Assembly (NCBI RefSeq): GCF_014837045.1
Contig: NZ_JACSPR010000001.1
Span: forward strand, 308,134-372,133
DNA length: 64,000 bases
Source: Corynebacterium gallinarum
GTDB lineage: Bacteria; Actinomycetota; Actinomycetes; Mycobacteriales; Mycobacteriaceae
Direction of reading: 5' to 3'
Shown here: positions 36,048 to 45,518 of the stretch, one piece after another
How positions within the stretch are numbered: the first letter of the stretch is position 1
Layout of the letters: each line of letters opens with the position of its first letter
Translations under genes and position numbers: made by a program
Notes under the pieces: model-generated
Database searches by the model: none
Seen by the model: the letters and a program-made list of their open reading frames with translations, nothing else
What the model was told of the DNA's origin: nothing

Positions 36048-36233
36048 CTAATCGTCCTCCGGCTCATCCCAGGTATCGGCGACCTCATTGCGTCCCTGGG
36101 CGATGTCGAGAGCATTGCGGGCTTCCGCCTGCGTCTCGTAGGGGCCCATGCGGTTCTTGAAGCCGGTGCCCTTGCCCTGGGTCACCTCGCCGGTGGACAG
36201 ATCGTAGTACCACTTCAGATCGTTTTCGTGCAT
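36048..36233 (-). CDS. SPOR-like small protein, 61 aa
   Basis: Begins MHENDLKWYYDLSTGEVTQG; the core NRMGPYETQAEARNALDIA resembles a single SPOR-type repeat (the F/YGPYxTxxEA pattern), and the tail is acidic (ADTWDEPEDD). No signal peptide. Such tiny proteins are conserved in corynebacteria and mycobacteria; function unknown. GGAGG precedes the ATG. Confidence 0.75.
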   Translation of the reverse strand: MHENDLKWYYDLSTGEVTQGKGTGFKNRMGPYETQAEARNALDIAQGRNEVADTWDEPEDD

Positions 36234-36394
36234 GCCCTGTACCTCCTACGTAATCGCGAATCGGCTGCGTGCGCCCCACTATAGTGATGTGCCCTGTATG
36301 CAGGGGAGGATCAGGTGGAATCGGCAACGGGCTAAAGTAGATCTGTTCACTACCGTTTTTTAATTCCATCCAGTTCAGGGAGGCCGGCCACCCC

Positions 36395-37744
36395 ATGCCC
36401 ATCTGGCAGCCAGTATTTTCCGATCCAGCAGACGCCACTGCTGAGATGACACCCCACAGGCTGCTTGACGCCGCATGTTCCCGACACAGAGATATCTTCG
36501 GCACGGAACCCACCGGTGGGGCCACGGCCCCCTCCACCTGGTCGCTGCTCGGTGAGCATACCGACCACAGTGGGGGCATCGTACTGGCCTCCCTGTCGCA
36601 GTGGTCGGTGGCGGTGACCGTCAGTCCCAACCCGGACGATGTCATCAACGTGGCCACAGTAACGCCGCTGACCACGGTGACCCCGGTGACCGGTGGGGAG
36701 ATGGACGTCGAGAAGCACTCCCTCGCGGTGGACGAGGTCGCAGCACGGGCAGCCGCGCAACAGACCACGGTCAATGCCCACGGCCGGCCCTCCCCCACCC
36801 CGGTGCCGGAGGGTGGGATCGCCGCCCGGCTGGGTGGTCTCGCCTGGACGATGATCCACCGTCAGATGCTGTCGAGGGACACCCGGGGACTGGATATCAC
36901 CGTGGTCTCCACCATCCCGGTGGGTATCGGACTGGGTGAGATGGCCGCAACTGACGTGGCGACCGCCCTCGCGCTGTCCACGGAGGACACCCGGGATGCC
37001 CCGATCCGGGCTCGTCTGGCGGAGATCTGCTCCCAGTCCGCTGCCATGTTCGCTGAGATCGCCCCGCTGCGGGCACGGCATACTACCGCGCTGCGGGGTG
37101 AGCGGGGAAAGATGTCCGTCATCGATTACGCCGACGGGTCCGTCACCCAGGTTCCCCACCCGGTCAACCGGTCCGCGGGTCTGTCGGCCTACCTGGTGGC
37201 ACCACCGACGACCGGCGCGTTCCCCACCGGCGACCTCGATCCCCAGGAGACACGGCGCCGGCAGTACTTCGTCGATGAGGCCACCCGCGCGTTCAGTGTG
37301 GAATCACTGCGTCTGCTTCCCGATGCCACCGTCCGGGTCACCGAATGGCTGGAGGCGGTCATCGAGGTCGCCGGTCGCAAGCACCTGCCCACGGTGGAAC
37401 AGGCCCGCAACTGGTTGAGCTTCTGGGAGGCGGAGACCATGCGGGCGCAGCGGCTGACCCGCGCGCTGCGGGCGCGCCGACGTCAGGATATCGCGCACCT
37501 CGTCGGCACGTCGCAGAACGATCTGAGCTGTGTGTACGGGGTGCCGGACACCGAACGCGCCCTCGTGGAACTGTGTCAGACACGTGGGGCGGTGTGCGCG
37601 CGTAGCGCCAGTGCGGGTATCACCCGCGGGGTGGTGGCGCTTGTCGACGCCCGCCGCGCCACCAACTTCGCCGCCGACCTGGCGGACGACGGTCTGCTCG
37701 TGGTGCCCCTCGGCCACGGCGAGGTGGCCAACAAGGCCTTCTAG
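36395..37744 (+). CDS. galK: Galactokinase-like GHMP protein with degenerate active site
   Basis: 449 aa; overall architecture of GalK. The first motif keeps GEHTDHSGG but lacks the preceding GRxN (it reads STWSLLGEH). The GHMP phosphate loop, normally PxGxGLSSSAS, is PVGIGLGEMAA, without the serines. The region that should hold the catalytic Asp (GIMDQ) is absent (MFAEIAPLRARH instead). The third motif, usually GFGGCAVAL, is AGITRGVVAL. The reading frame is intact and codon use is normal, so the protein is made but is probably not a working galactokinase. No other gal gene is near. The gene symbol is by homology only. Confidence 0.75.
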   Translation: MPIWQPVFSDPADATAEMTPHRLLDAACSRHRDIFGTEPTGGATAPSTWSLLGEHTDHSGGIVLASLSQWSVAVTVSPNPDDVINVATVTPLTTVTPVTGGEMDVEKHSLAVDEVAARAAAQQTTVNAHGRPSPTPVPEGGIAARLGGLAWTMIHRQMLSRDTRGLDITVVSTIPVGIGLGEMAATDVATALALSTEDTRDAPIRARLAEICSQSAAMFAEIAPLRARHTTALRGERGKMSVIDYADGSVTQVPHPVNRSAGLSAYLVAPPTTGAFPTGDLDPQETRRRQYFVDEATRAFSVESLRLLPDATVRVTEWLEAVIEVAGRKHLPTVEQARNWLSFWEAETMRAQRLTRALRARRRQDIAHLVGTSQNDLSCVYGVPDTERALVELCQTRGAVCARSASAGITRGVVALVDARRATNFAADLADDGLLVVPLGHGEVANKAF

Positions 37745-37752
37745 TACCCCGC

Positions 37753-39162
37753 TCAGTCCGCGGGCCAGGCGAACTGCACGGTGCGCGCGACCGGATCCGC
37801 GGTGACCAGTGTGAATTTCCTCCGGGTACCGGCCTGGGGCGCACCCTGGCACCGGGCGAACACGGGTGGGTCCACGATGAACAACCGGGCGGTGGAACGG
37901 TCCTCCTCGCTGGAGAGCACCACCCCGGAGAAATTCTGCCCCACCCACGGCTGCAGCACCGTGGCCTCGGTGAGGTCCAGGCAGGCGTTATCCACCTGGC
38001 TGGCCAGCTGCGAGGTCCGTTTCATCGATTCCAGCACCGCCTCCTCGGTGTCCAGCACCCACGCGGGCACCTCATATCCACCGGCGATGGCCAGACAGTG
38101 CTCGGCGGCGAAACGGTCCACCAGCCTGCGCAGTGGTGCGGTGACGTGGGCGTAGAATCCACCCACACCGTTGTGTACCTCCGTGCCACCCGCCGCGATG
38201 CTGACATAACCGGAACCACGCAGCAGTTTCTGGGCCTCGCGCTGTATCGCCATGCCGGTGGGGACATTCGGATCCACCGACTGCAGGAACTCACCGATCG
38301 GTGTGTCCGCGGGCAGGTCGTAGCCCAGCGCGCCGGCCTCGAAACGGAACATCGCCTCGGAGTCCTCCGTGGCGGGTGCCAGGGTGCGCAGCAGTCCGTG
38401 ACCGGCCTGCACCATCATGGTGCCGGCGACCATCCCGGTGAGCAGGGAGATCTCCGAGTTGTAGTCCATGATCGGGTGGCGTGGTTCGATGATGACCTCG
38501 AAATGCCCGTTGTTGTCCTCACCGGGGACGCGGACCACCCGCTGGCTCGGGATGGAGAGGTTGATGGCCTCGCGTCGTAAAGCGCTTTCCTGCCGCAACC
38601 TACCCACCGCGGGCAGGTGCTGGATGCTGGGATGCAGACTCCCCCGGTCCAGGTCCGCCTGGGCCTGGTCGTAGTCCAGACGGGCCCGGGAGCGGACCAG
38701 GGCGCGCCGCACATCAGCACCCGTGACCTCCCCGGCCTCATCGAGGGCGATGGACCACACCACCGCCGGGCGGTCCTGCCCCTCCAGGAGACTGGCTGAT
38801 CCCTCGGACAGTTCCTGCGGATGCAGACGCGCCGGGGAATCAGGCAGGTAGATGGTCTGTCCCCGCTCCAGGGACACCCGTTCCAGTTCGCTGCCGGGCG
38901 CGATGAAGGCGGCGACATCGGCGATGGCGTAGTGGACGAGGAAACCGGAGTCCTGCCGCTCGATATAGACGGCCTGGTCCAGATCACGGGACCCCACGGG
39001 ATCCACCGTGACAAAGGGCATGTCCCGCAGATCCACGCGTTGATCCGCGAACCGGTCACGGGCAGCCGCCGCCTCACGGTGCAGCGCAGGTGGGAAATTC
39101 CGATCCACCCCGAATTCCTCGGCGATGGGATCGAAGTCGAGGGCTGCAGCATAAAGCTTCAT
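37753..39162 (-). CDS. RNB-domain ribonuclease (RNase II family)
   Basis: 469 aa exoribonuclease. The RNB catalytic centre is visible: DPVGSRDLDQAVYIER (the D-x5/6-DLDD-like metal site), then VHYAIADVAAFIAPGSELE, and SEISLLTGMVAGTMM. It is shorter than E. coli RNase II because it lacks most cold-shock domains; a short S1-like end follows. ATG 39162 is chosen with GGAG close upstream. It lies just downstream of, and in the same orientation as, the RNase P RNA gene. Confidence 0.88.
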   Translation of the reverse strand: MKLYAAALDFDPIAEEFGVDRNFPPALHREAAAARDRFADQRVDLRDMPFVTVDPVGSRDLDQAVYIERQDSGFLVHYAIADVAAFIAPGSELERVSLERGQTIYLPDSPARLHPQELSEGSASLLEGQDRPAVVWSIALDEAGEVTGADVRRALVRSRARLDYDQAQADLDRGSLHPSIQHLPAVGRLRQESALRREAINLSIPSQRVVRVPGEDNNGHFEVIIEPRHPIMDYNSEISLLTGMVAGTMMVQAGHGLLRTLAPATEDSEAMFRFEAGALGYDLPADTPIGEFLQSVDPNVPTGMAIQREAQKLLRGSGYVSIAAGGTEVHNGVGGFYAHVTAPLRRLVDRFAAEHCLAIAGGYEVPAWVLDTEEAVLESMKRTSQLASQVDNACLDLTEATVLQPWVGQNFSGVVLSSEEDRSTARLFIVDPPVFARCQGAPQAGTRRKFTLVTADPVARTVQFAWPAD

Positions 39163-39200
39163 GCGCTCCAATTGTTCCACAGCCCGAAAATACGTGCAGG

Positions 39201-39635
<435 letters not shown>

Positions 39636-39718
39636 AACCCGTGAGTCTACCCGTGCCGAACCGGATGACGGTAACCGCGCCGGTACGCGCACCGGTACGC
39701 GCACAATCCCCGGCCGGT

Positions 39719-40912
39719 TCAGCTGTCCAGATGCGAGGTGTCGTTGAACAGGCGCACGCAGGTCGGGCCGTCGGCGTAGAACTCAGCGATCGACAATGAG
39801 GCCAGGTCCAGGTGCGTCTTCTTGAAGAAGGATGGGCTGGCATCCAGGGCCTGCCGCAGGATCGACTTGATCGGGGTGACATGGCTGACCACGAGGACAT
39901 TGGCTGCGCCGTAGTCCTTCTCGATCAGCTCGCGCGCCTTCTTCACCCGGCGGTGGACCTGCTGGAGGGATTCACCGCCGGGTGGTGCGATGGAGGTGTC
40001 CGTCAGCCAACGACCGTGCAGCTCCGGGTCGGATTCGGAGGCCTCGGTGAAGGTCTTGCCGTCCCACAGGCCGAAATCGGCTTCGATGAGATCATCGATG
40101 ATGCGGACCTCAAGCCCCATCTGCTCCGCCACCGCCTCGGCGGTCTGTACGCACCGGCGCAGCGGGGAACTGACGATGACATCGATGCCCCCGCGTTCGG
40201 CGAGTTTCCTGGCCGCCGCCTGCACCTGACGCTGACCCAGCTCGGACAGCTCCGGGTTGGAGCGACCAGAGTACTGCCGTGCGGCGGACATGGCAGTCTG
40301 CCCGTGCCGGAGCAGGAGAAGACGCGTGGGGTCGGTGGTGGCACCGTTCCAGGTCGCCGGCTTGGTGGTGGGACAGTTGAGGTCCTCACCGGCGGGCTTG
40401 TCGACGCCCGTGGCAGTCGCATCAGTCGGATCGGTCATATCAGTCGGATCGCTCAGATCCGACACCACCGGCATGCCGTCATCGATGGGGCCTTCCGGTT
40501 TACCCGCGGCGGCGGCATCCATCGCCACATTGGACAGGTGATCGGCCACCTTGTTCTTCTCGCGGGGGATCCACGTGTAGGTGACCCGGCCGATGTCACC
40601 GGCGAGGTTGTTGGCTTCGATCGCGAGGGTCTTCATATCCGGGTGTTTGATCTTCCACCGGCCGGACATCTGCTCGACCACGAGCTTGGAGTCCATGAAT
40701 ACCTCCACCTCGCTGGCCCCGAGTTCACGTGCCACGCGCAGGCCCTCGATGAGGCCGCGATATTCCGCCACGTTGTTGGTGGAGCGGGTGCCCACCACAT
40801 AGGCGATCTCCCGGAGGATCTTCTCCTTGTTCTCGGAGTAGACCACGGTGCCGGATCCGGCGACGCCGGGGTTTCCGCGGGAGCCACCATCGGCTTCGAT
40901 AATCAGTTTCAT
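39719..40912 (-). CDS. Bifunctional RNase HI / histidine phosphatase (CobC-like)
   Basis: 397 aa. Residues 1-135 are RNase HI (IEADGGSRGNPGVAGSG with the first Asp, NVAEYRGLIEGL with the Glu, VFMDSKLVVEQ with the next Asp, and a final Asp in KVADHLSNVAMD). A polar linker follows (about 140-200). Residues about 205-397 are a histidine phosphatase (LLLLRHGQTAMSA, SPLRRCVQTAEAV, VSHVTPIK). The same fusion exists in mycobacteria (Rv2228c type), where it acts as RNase HI and alpha-ribazole phosphatase. ATG 40912 gives the standard MKLIIEADGG start. It is followed downstream by rnpB and the RNB nuclease. Confidence 0.93.
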   Translation of the reverse strand: MKLIIEADGGSRGNPGVAGSGTVVYSENKEKILREIAYVVGTRSTNNVAEYRGLIEGLRVARELGASEVEVFMDSKLVVEQMSGRWKIKHPDMKTLAIEANNLAGDIGRVTYTWIPREKNKVADHLSNVAMDAAAAGKPEGPIDDGMPVVSDLSDPTDMTDPTDATATGVDKPAGEDLNCPTTKPATWNGATTDPTRLLLLRHGQTAMSAARQYSGRSNPELSELGQRQVQAAARKLAERGGIDVIVSSPLRRCVQTAEAVAEQMGLEVRIIDDLIEADFGLWDGKTFTEASESDPELHGRWLTDTSIAPPGGESLQQVHRRVKKARELIEKDYGAANVLVVSHVTPIKSILRQALDASPSFFKKTHLDLASLSIAEFYADGPTCVRLFNDTSHLDS

Positions 40913-41040
40913 TGACACATCATTTCCATAAAAGTCAGGAACCGGCTGTCGGCTGCGTCTTTTCCGCAGCCCACCGCCGGTCGTGGTGATCCGCCCGGAT
41001 CCCTCCGCGGGGCGTGTGGTGCCCCGAACGCGGCAGGGTT

Positions 41041-41760
41041 CTAGGAGACGTCGCGGATCAGGTAGGACCCACACTCCGGGCACTGTGGGAGCTCATTGGC
41101 CGGTGCGTTACGCACCTCGGAGATCATGCCGGCGGGCAGAACCATGGCGCAGCCACCACAGGAACGGCCGTTGAACTGCGCTGCACCCACACCGTTCTCC
41201 ATGCGCTGGGCCTGGTAGTCGGTGATGACCTCCGCGGGCAGCTGCGCGGTCAGGCGGGCGATGCGGTCACGGGGGTCCTCCTCAGCGGCGGTGAGATCCT
41301 TGGCCTTCTCCAGGGCTTCCCGGGCCTGTGCCACGGCGCGTTCGGCGTCCTGGACCCGGGACTGGGCGAGATCGCGGTTGTTGCGCAGCGCGTGGATCTC
41401 ATTGTGTGCCTCCTGCAGCTCACTCATGAGATCGGCGATGCGGGACTTCGCGGTGTACAGGTCGTGCTGGAGGTCCCGGCGGCGGTCCTCATCGGTTTCC
41501 GCGCCCAACGAATCCTGACTGTCCTTCTTGCGGCGGCGCAGCTTGCGTTCATCGGACTGGATGCGCAGGATCTCATTCTCCATGTCATCGACAACCATCT
41601 GCGCGGCCGCCGCCGCGTCACGCAGGCGGATGAGATCAGCCTGGGCCTTGTCCACGGTTTCCTGCTCGGGGGACAGTTTGCTCTGGGCACCTGCGGCGAG
41701 GGCACGCTCGGCGTTGGCCAGCTCAAGAAGGGTCTTCTGCTGCTGCTGATCAAGTTTCAT
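41041..41760 (-). CDS. Coiled-coil C4 zinc-ribbon protein
   Basis: 239 aa. Residues 1-180 form a long coiled coil (heptads rich in Leu, Glu, Arg). The C-terminus has two Cys pairs (SCGGCAMVL and LPQCPECGSYL) that make a zinc ribbon. Conserved in Actinobacteria beside the RNase H/phosphatase and Nif3 genes; thought to bind nucleic acid, unproven. The start is ATG 41760. Confidence 0.9.
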   Translation of the reverse strand: MKLDQQQQKTLLELANAERALAAGAQSKLSPEQETVDKAQADLIRLRDAAAAAQMVVDDMENEILRIQSDERKLRRRKKDSQDSLGAETDEDRRRDLQHDLYTAKSRIADLMSELQEAHNEIHALRNNRDLAQSRVQDAERAVAQAREALEKAKDLTAAEEDPRDRIARLTAQLPAEVITDYQAQRMENGVGAAQFNGRSCGGCAMVLPAGMISEVRNAPANELPQCPECGSYLIRDVS

Positions 41761-41941
41761 CTGTGGTTCTCCTACCGTGACATCTCCCGGGGGTTGCCCG
41801 TGGTCTGTCTGCTGTTGCTTCGTTCTATCGCATCGGGGACATAAGTGGGCCGGTGCGGGTCCGGCCTGGTGTTGTCGTCGTGTCAGTTAAGTCTAGGCGC
41901 TCGGGTGAGACAACCAGGGGTCGGTGTGGCGCTGGGCGGAT

Positions 41942-41952
41942 CGTCGACAAGC
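41942..41952 (+). repeat. CGTCGACAAGC repeat element
   Basis: Exact copy, in the intergenic space 13 bases past the stop codon of the Nif3-like gene. Confidence 0.85.
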
Positions 41953-41964
41953 ACCACCTGTCAC

Positions 41965-43107
41965 CTACCGCCCCGGGGTGGCGGACATGGTCCAGGGATC
42001 GGTCCGGATGGTGAGCACCTCCACGGACACCTCCGGGGCCTGCGCGGCCAGCAGGTCACGCACCTGGGAGGTCCAGGGGAATTCACTGGCCCAGTGGGCG
42101 GTGTCCACCACGGCGGGGCCCCCGGCGCGCAGGTACTCATCGACGGGGTGGTGGCGCAGATCGGAGGTGACGTACACATCGACCCCGAGGCGGCGGACAT
42201 CATCGAGGAAGCTGTCACCGGAACCGGAGGACACCGCCACGGTGGAAACCATCTGGTCCGGATCGCCCGTGGCGCGCACACCCCACACCGTGGCGGGCAG
42301 CTGATCGGCGACCTGCTGGACGAAATCCGCCAGACGCATCGGCTCCGGAAGCTGGCCCACCCTGCCCAGGCCATAGGCGGTGTCCAGGTCGTCGGTGGCG
42401 GGCAGCTCCACCACATCGAAAGCGGGTTCCTCATAGGGGTGCACCGCACGCAACACCGTCAGGAGGTGGCTGCGCAGGCGACGTGGGGCCACGAACTCCA
42501 CCCGGAGTTCGGAATCCCGGAAGAGCTCACCGACCTCTCCCTCGGTCGGGTCGGCCTCCCCCACGGGGCGGAACTGGCCGGTGCCGTTGATCTCGAAGGC
42601 GCATTCGGTGTACTCACCGATCTCACCCGCGCCGGCATCGAACAGGGCGCGTTTCACCTGGTGGGCATCCTTCTCCAGGACGTGTACACCCCACTTGTCC
42701 AGGGCATCGAGGTAGCGTGGGGCGATCGGGCGGCCCGGGGTGATCCCGACCAGTTCGGCGAGTTTGTCATTGACACCCGGGCGCGCCGAATCCGCATTGG
42801 TGTGGGCGGAGAACAACGCCACCCCACCACGGATGAGGGTGTGGATGACCCGGCCCTTGGGTTCATCTGCGGCCACGGAGGTCACCCCGCGCAGCAGCAG
42901 GGGGTGGTGGATGATGAGCATGTCCACACCGAGTTCCACGGCACGGTCGGCGACCTCCTGGGTGCAGTCCAGTGCCAGGGCGACCCGGCGCACCGGTTCC
43001 TCGGGATCCCCGCAGATCAACCCGACCTTGTCCCAGCTCTCTGCCAGGGCAGGTGGGTACGCCTGGTTCATGATGGTGCGGATATGGCCAACGGTCAGAT
43101 CACTCAC
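41965..43107 (-). CDS. Nif3-like dinuclear metal-centre protein
   Basis: 380 aa, of the longer Nif3 type with a PII-like insert in the middle. Metal ligands are visible in MLIIHHPLLLRG and ALFSAHTNADSA, and the second half has VDTAHWASEF. Proposed as a GTP cyclohydrolase I type 2 or hydrolase; the role is uncertain. GTG 43107 (MSDLTVGHIRTI) has GAGGGG seven bases upstream; an ATG at 43122 is less likely. Probably followed by the zinc-ribbon gene in one operon. Confidence 0.88.
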   Translation of the reverse strand: MSDLTVGHIRTIMNQAYPPALAESWDKVGLICGDPEEPVRRVALALDCTQEVADRAVELGVDMLIIHHPLLLRGVTSVAADEPKGRVIHTLIRGGVALFSAHTNADSARPGVNDKLAELVGITPGRPIAPRYLDALDKWGVHVLEKDAHQVKRALFDAGAGEIGEYTECAFEINGTGQFRPVGEADPTEGEVGELFRDSELRVEFVAPRRLRSHLLTVLRAVHPYEEPAFDVVELPATDDLDTAYGLGRVGQLPEPMRLADFVQQVADQLPATVWGVRATGDPDQMVSTVAVSSGSGDSFLDDVRRLGVDVYVTSDLRHHPVDEYLRAGGPAVVDTAHWASEFPWTSQVRDLLAAQAPEVSVEVLTIRTDPWTMSATPGR

Positions 43108-43160
43108 GTGTGGTCCCCTCATGGTTGTGTTCGGTTGTGGGGTGCAGCATTCTCCTGCGC

Positions 43161-44258
43161 TCATGCCCCGATATCGGCGATGGCCTGCAGCAGTGCCGCC
43201 ACCTGTGCGGGTTCGCGGACGGCCAGGCGCCAGAACCCTGAGTCTAACCCAGGGAAGGTATCGCACCGCCGCACCGCAATCCCCCGCCCGGCCAGGGCAC
43301 GCCGTGTCCGCTCCGCGTATTCCGCCCCACCGGGTGGTTGCACCAGGAGGTACGGCGCCGCGGAGGGATGGACGGTGAATCCCGCCGTCTCCAACGCCAC
43401 GACCATGGCTTCCCGGTTGCGTGCGATGTCGGCGGTGATGGCCTCAAGGTGGGGCGCGCCCTGCTCCATGACCGCCTTGATGGCCAGGAGTTGGAGGGTG
43501 CCCAGGGGCCAGTGCGCCCGGCCACGGGACAGACGCGTCACCGTCTCCGCATCGGAGATGAGGTACCCACAGCGTAGCCCCGCCAGTGACCACGTCTTGG
43601 TCAGGCTGCGCAGCACGATGAGGCCGGGTACCTGACCGATCTGTGAGATCATCGATGCGGCATCGGTGGCATCAGCGACATCAGCAACATCGAGGAAGGC
43701 TTCGTCGACAAGCAGATAGCGCCACGGTTCCGCGAGCCGGGACAACTCGTCCACGCCGTAGAGACGCCCGGTGGGGTTGGTCGGGTTGCCGATGACCACC
43801 AGGTCCGCCTCCTCATGGACCCCGCCGAACCCGAGCGCGTCGATCGCGCGGTCCAGATCAAACGGTGCCCGCAGCACCACCCGGTCGACATCGATGCCGG
43901 CATCCACCAGGCAGGCCTCCGGTTCGGTGAAACCGGGATGGATGATCACCGGCCATGCCGGACGCAGCCTGGCCAGCAGCGAGAACCCCTCGGCCGCACC
44001 GTTGAGCAGCAACACCTGGTCAGGGGCCACACCGTGGTGGGCGGCGACTGCGGCGGTGACGTCACGGTGCAACTCGTGCCCGGGGTAGGCACCGAGCGTG
44101 TCGACGCCCGACCTCACCACCTCCCGCAACCAGTCCGGCGGGGTATCCGCCTGCACATTGACGGCGAAATCAATCACCGCACCGGCCGCAGCCTGGTCAC
44201 CGTGATAGCGGAGGGGATCACCGAGGGGATCTTCGTGGGATGTAGTCACGCGGTTCAT
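43161..44258 (-). CDS. PLP aminotransferase, CobC/HisC-like (threonine-phosphate decarboxylase type)
   Basis: 365 aa, fold-type I. PLP motif SLTKTWSLAGLRCGYL with the Schiff-base lysine (about residue 222), DFAVNVQ near the start, NPTNPTGRL, and LLVDEAFLDVAD. Family members make L-threonine-phosphate-derived aminopropanol for cobalamin or act as histidinol-phosphate aminotransferases. A cobD-like gene lies 3 kb away and a CobC-type phosphatase domain nearby, which supports a cobamide role, though no de novo corrin genes are seen. Start ATG 44258; divergent from the HAD gene. Confidence 0.82.
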   Translation of the reverse strand: MNRVTTSHEDPLGDPLRYHGDQAAAGAVIDFAVNVQADTPPDWLREVVRSGVDTLGAYPGHELHRDVTAAVAAHHGVAPDQVLLLNGAAEGFSLLARLRPAWPVIIHPGFTEPEACLVDAGIDVDRVVLRAPFDLDRAIDALGFGGVHEEADLVVIGNPTNPTGRLYGVDELSRLAEPWRYLLVDEAFLDVADVADATDAASMISQIGQVPGLIVLRSLTKTWSLAGLRCGYLISDAETVTRLSRGRAHWPLGTLQLLAIKAVMEQGAPHLEAITADIARNREAMVVALETAGFTVHPSAAPYLLVQPPGGAEYAERTRRALAGRGIAVRRCDTFPGLDSGFWRLAVREPAQVAALLQAIADIGA

Positions 44259-44283
44259 AGTACTTTCTGGCACTGTGGGTCCT

Positions 44284-44952
44284 GTGACTGAGCAAGTTGA
44301 AAAAACGCTGTTGTTCGACCTGGATGGCACCCTGGTGGATTCCTTCCCCGGCATCCGGGAATCCTTCCTGCACACCCTGAATGTCATGGGTTGGGAGATC
44401 CCACCGGAGGAACGGATCAACCGGGTGCCGGGCCCACCGATGGAACAGACCCTGCAGGATCTGGGGATGTCCCCGGAGATGGCGCAGGAGGGCCTGCAGA
44501 TCTATCTCGCCCACTACGGTGAGGTTGGATGGGACATGTCCACGGAGTTCCCCGGTATGCGTGAGCTGTTGATCCGGCTGAAGGAGCAGGGTTACCGCCT
44601 GTGCACCGCCACCTCCAAGGGTGAGCGGTTCGCGGAACGCGCCCTGCGGAAATTCCAGATGTTCGACCTCTTCGAGTTCATGGGTGCGGCGCAGGAGAAC
44701 GGTCCCCGTCGTGACAAGGCCGCGGTGATCCGACACGTCATCGACCACGTTGATCTCACCGCCGGTGATCCGGGGTTGGAGCGCGTCCTCATGATCGGTG
44801 ACCGTTCCCACGACATCGAGGGCGCAGCCCAGTTCGGTATCAATTGCATCGCGGTAACCTGGGGTTATGGCACACCGGAGGAATGGGCGCACGCCCGCCA
44901 CACCGTGACCAATGCCGATGAGCTTGAGAGGATTATCAATGAGTGGACCTGA
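44284..44952 (+). CDS. HAD-superfamily phosphatase (PtkA/Gph-like)
   Basis: 222 aa. HAD motif I LFDLDGTLVDSF (nucleophile Asp), motif II TATSKG, motif III lysine in RRDKAAV, motif IV MIGDRSHDIEGA. The mycobacterial counterpart at the same place (ptkA) has been reported as an unusual tyrosine kinase acting with PtpA; the sequence itself reads as a phosphoglycolate-phosphatase-like HAD. GTG 44284 or GTG 44275 could start it. It overlaps the tyrosine phosphatase gene by 14 bases, so the two are co-translated. Confidence 0.88.
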   Translation: MTEQVEKTLLFDLDGTLVDSFPGIRESFLHTLNVMGWEIPPEERINRVPGPPMEQTLQDLGMSPEMAQEGLQIYLAHYGEVGWDMSTEFPGMRELLIRLKEQGYRLCTATSKGERFAERALRKFQMFDLFEFMGAAQENGPRRDKAAVIRHVIDHVDLTAGDPGLERVLMIGDRSHDIEGAAQFGINCIAVTWGYGTPEEWAHARHTVTNADELERIINEWT

Positions 44953-45439
44953 ACCGGGACGACCGCTGGAGATCGTCTTCGTGTGCACGGGTAATATCTG
45001 CCGCTCCCCCATGGCGGAGGTCATGGCCAGGCAGGAGGCGGAGGAGGCCGGCCTCGGTGAATTGGTCATCTTCTCCTCCTGCGGCATGGGGCACTGGCAC
45101 ATCGGGCAGCCCGCGGATCGCCGGGCGGTGGCCGAACTACGCGCCAGTGGTTATGACGGTTCCACCCACCGCGCCGCCCAGCTCGGCCCGGAGCACATGC
45201 GCGCCGATCTCTTCGTGGCCATGGATGCCGGACATGCCCACGAACTGGCTGCCACCGGTGTCGCGAATGACAAAATCCGCCTGCTGCGTTCCTTCGACCC
45301 CGGGTCGGATCCCAACGATGATGTGGCGGATCCCTACTACGGCACCGACCGGGACTTCACCCTCGTCAGGGAGAACATCAGGGACGCCCTACACGGGTTG
45401 TTGGACTGGGTACGCGCACAGACCGCCGGGGAATCCTGA
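44939..45439 (+). CDS. ptpA: Low-molecular-weight protein tyrosine phosphatase
   Basis: 166 aa. P-loop VCTGNICRSPMAE (nucleophile Cys about residue 16, Arg about 22) and the general acid in DVADPYYGTD. Matches the PtpA of mycobacteria in sequence and place. The start ATG lies inside the upstream HAD gene. Probable role: removing phosphate from protein tyrosines; targets unknown here. Confidence 0.93.
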   Translation: MSGPEPGRPLEIVFVCTGNICRSPMAEVMARQEAEEAGLGELVIFSSCGMGHWHIGQPADRRAVAELRASGYDGSTHRAAQLGPEHMRADLFVAMDAGHAHELAATGVANDKIRLLRSFDPGSDPNDDVADPYYGTDRDFTLVRENIRDALHGLLDWVRAQTAGES

Positions 45440-45518
45440 CAGCTCAATCCTGTGATCTTCGCGGGATGTGATAGGGATGGCTTAGGTCTTTGCCGCATTT
45501 AGTTCTAAGGTGTGAGGT

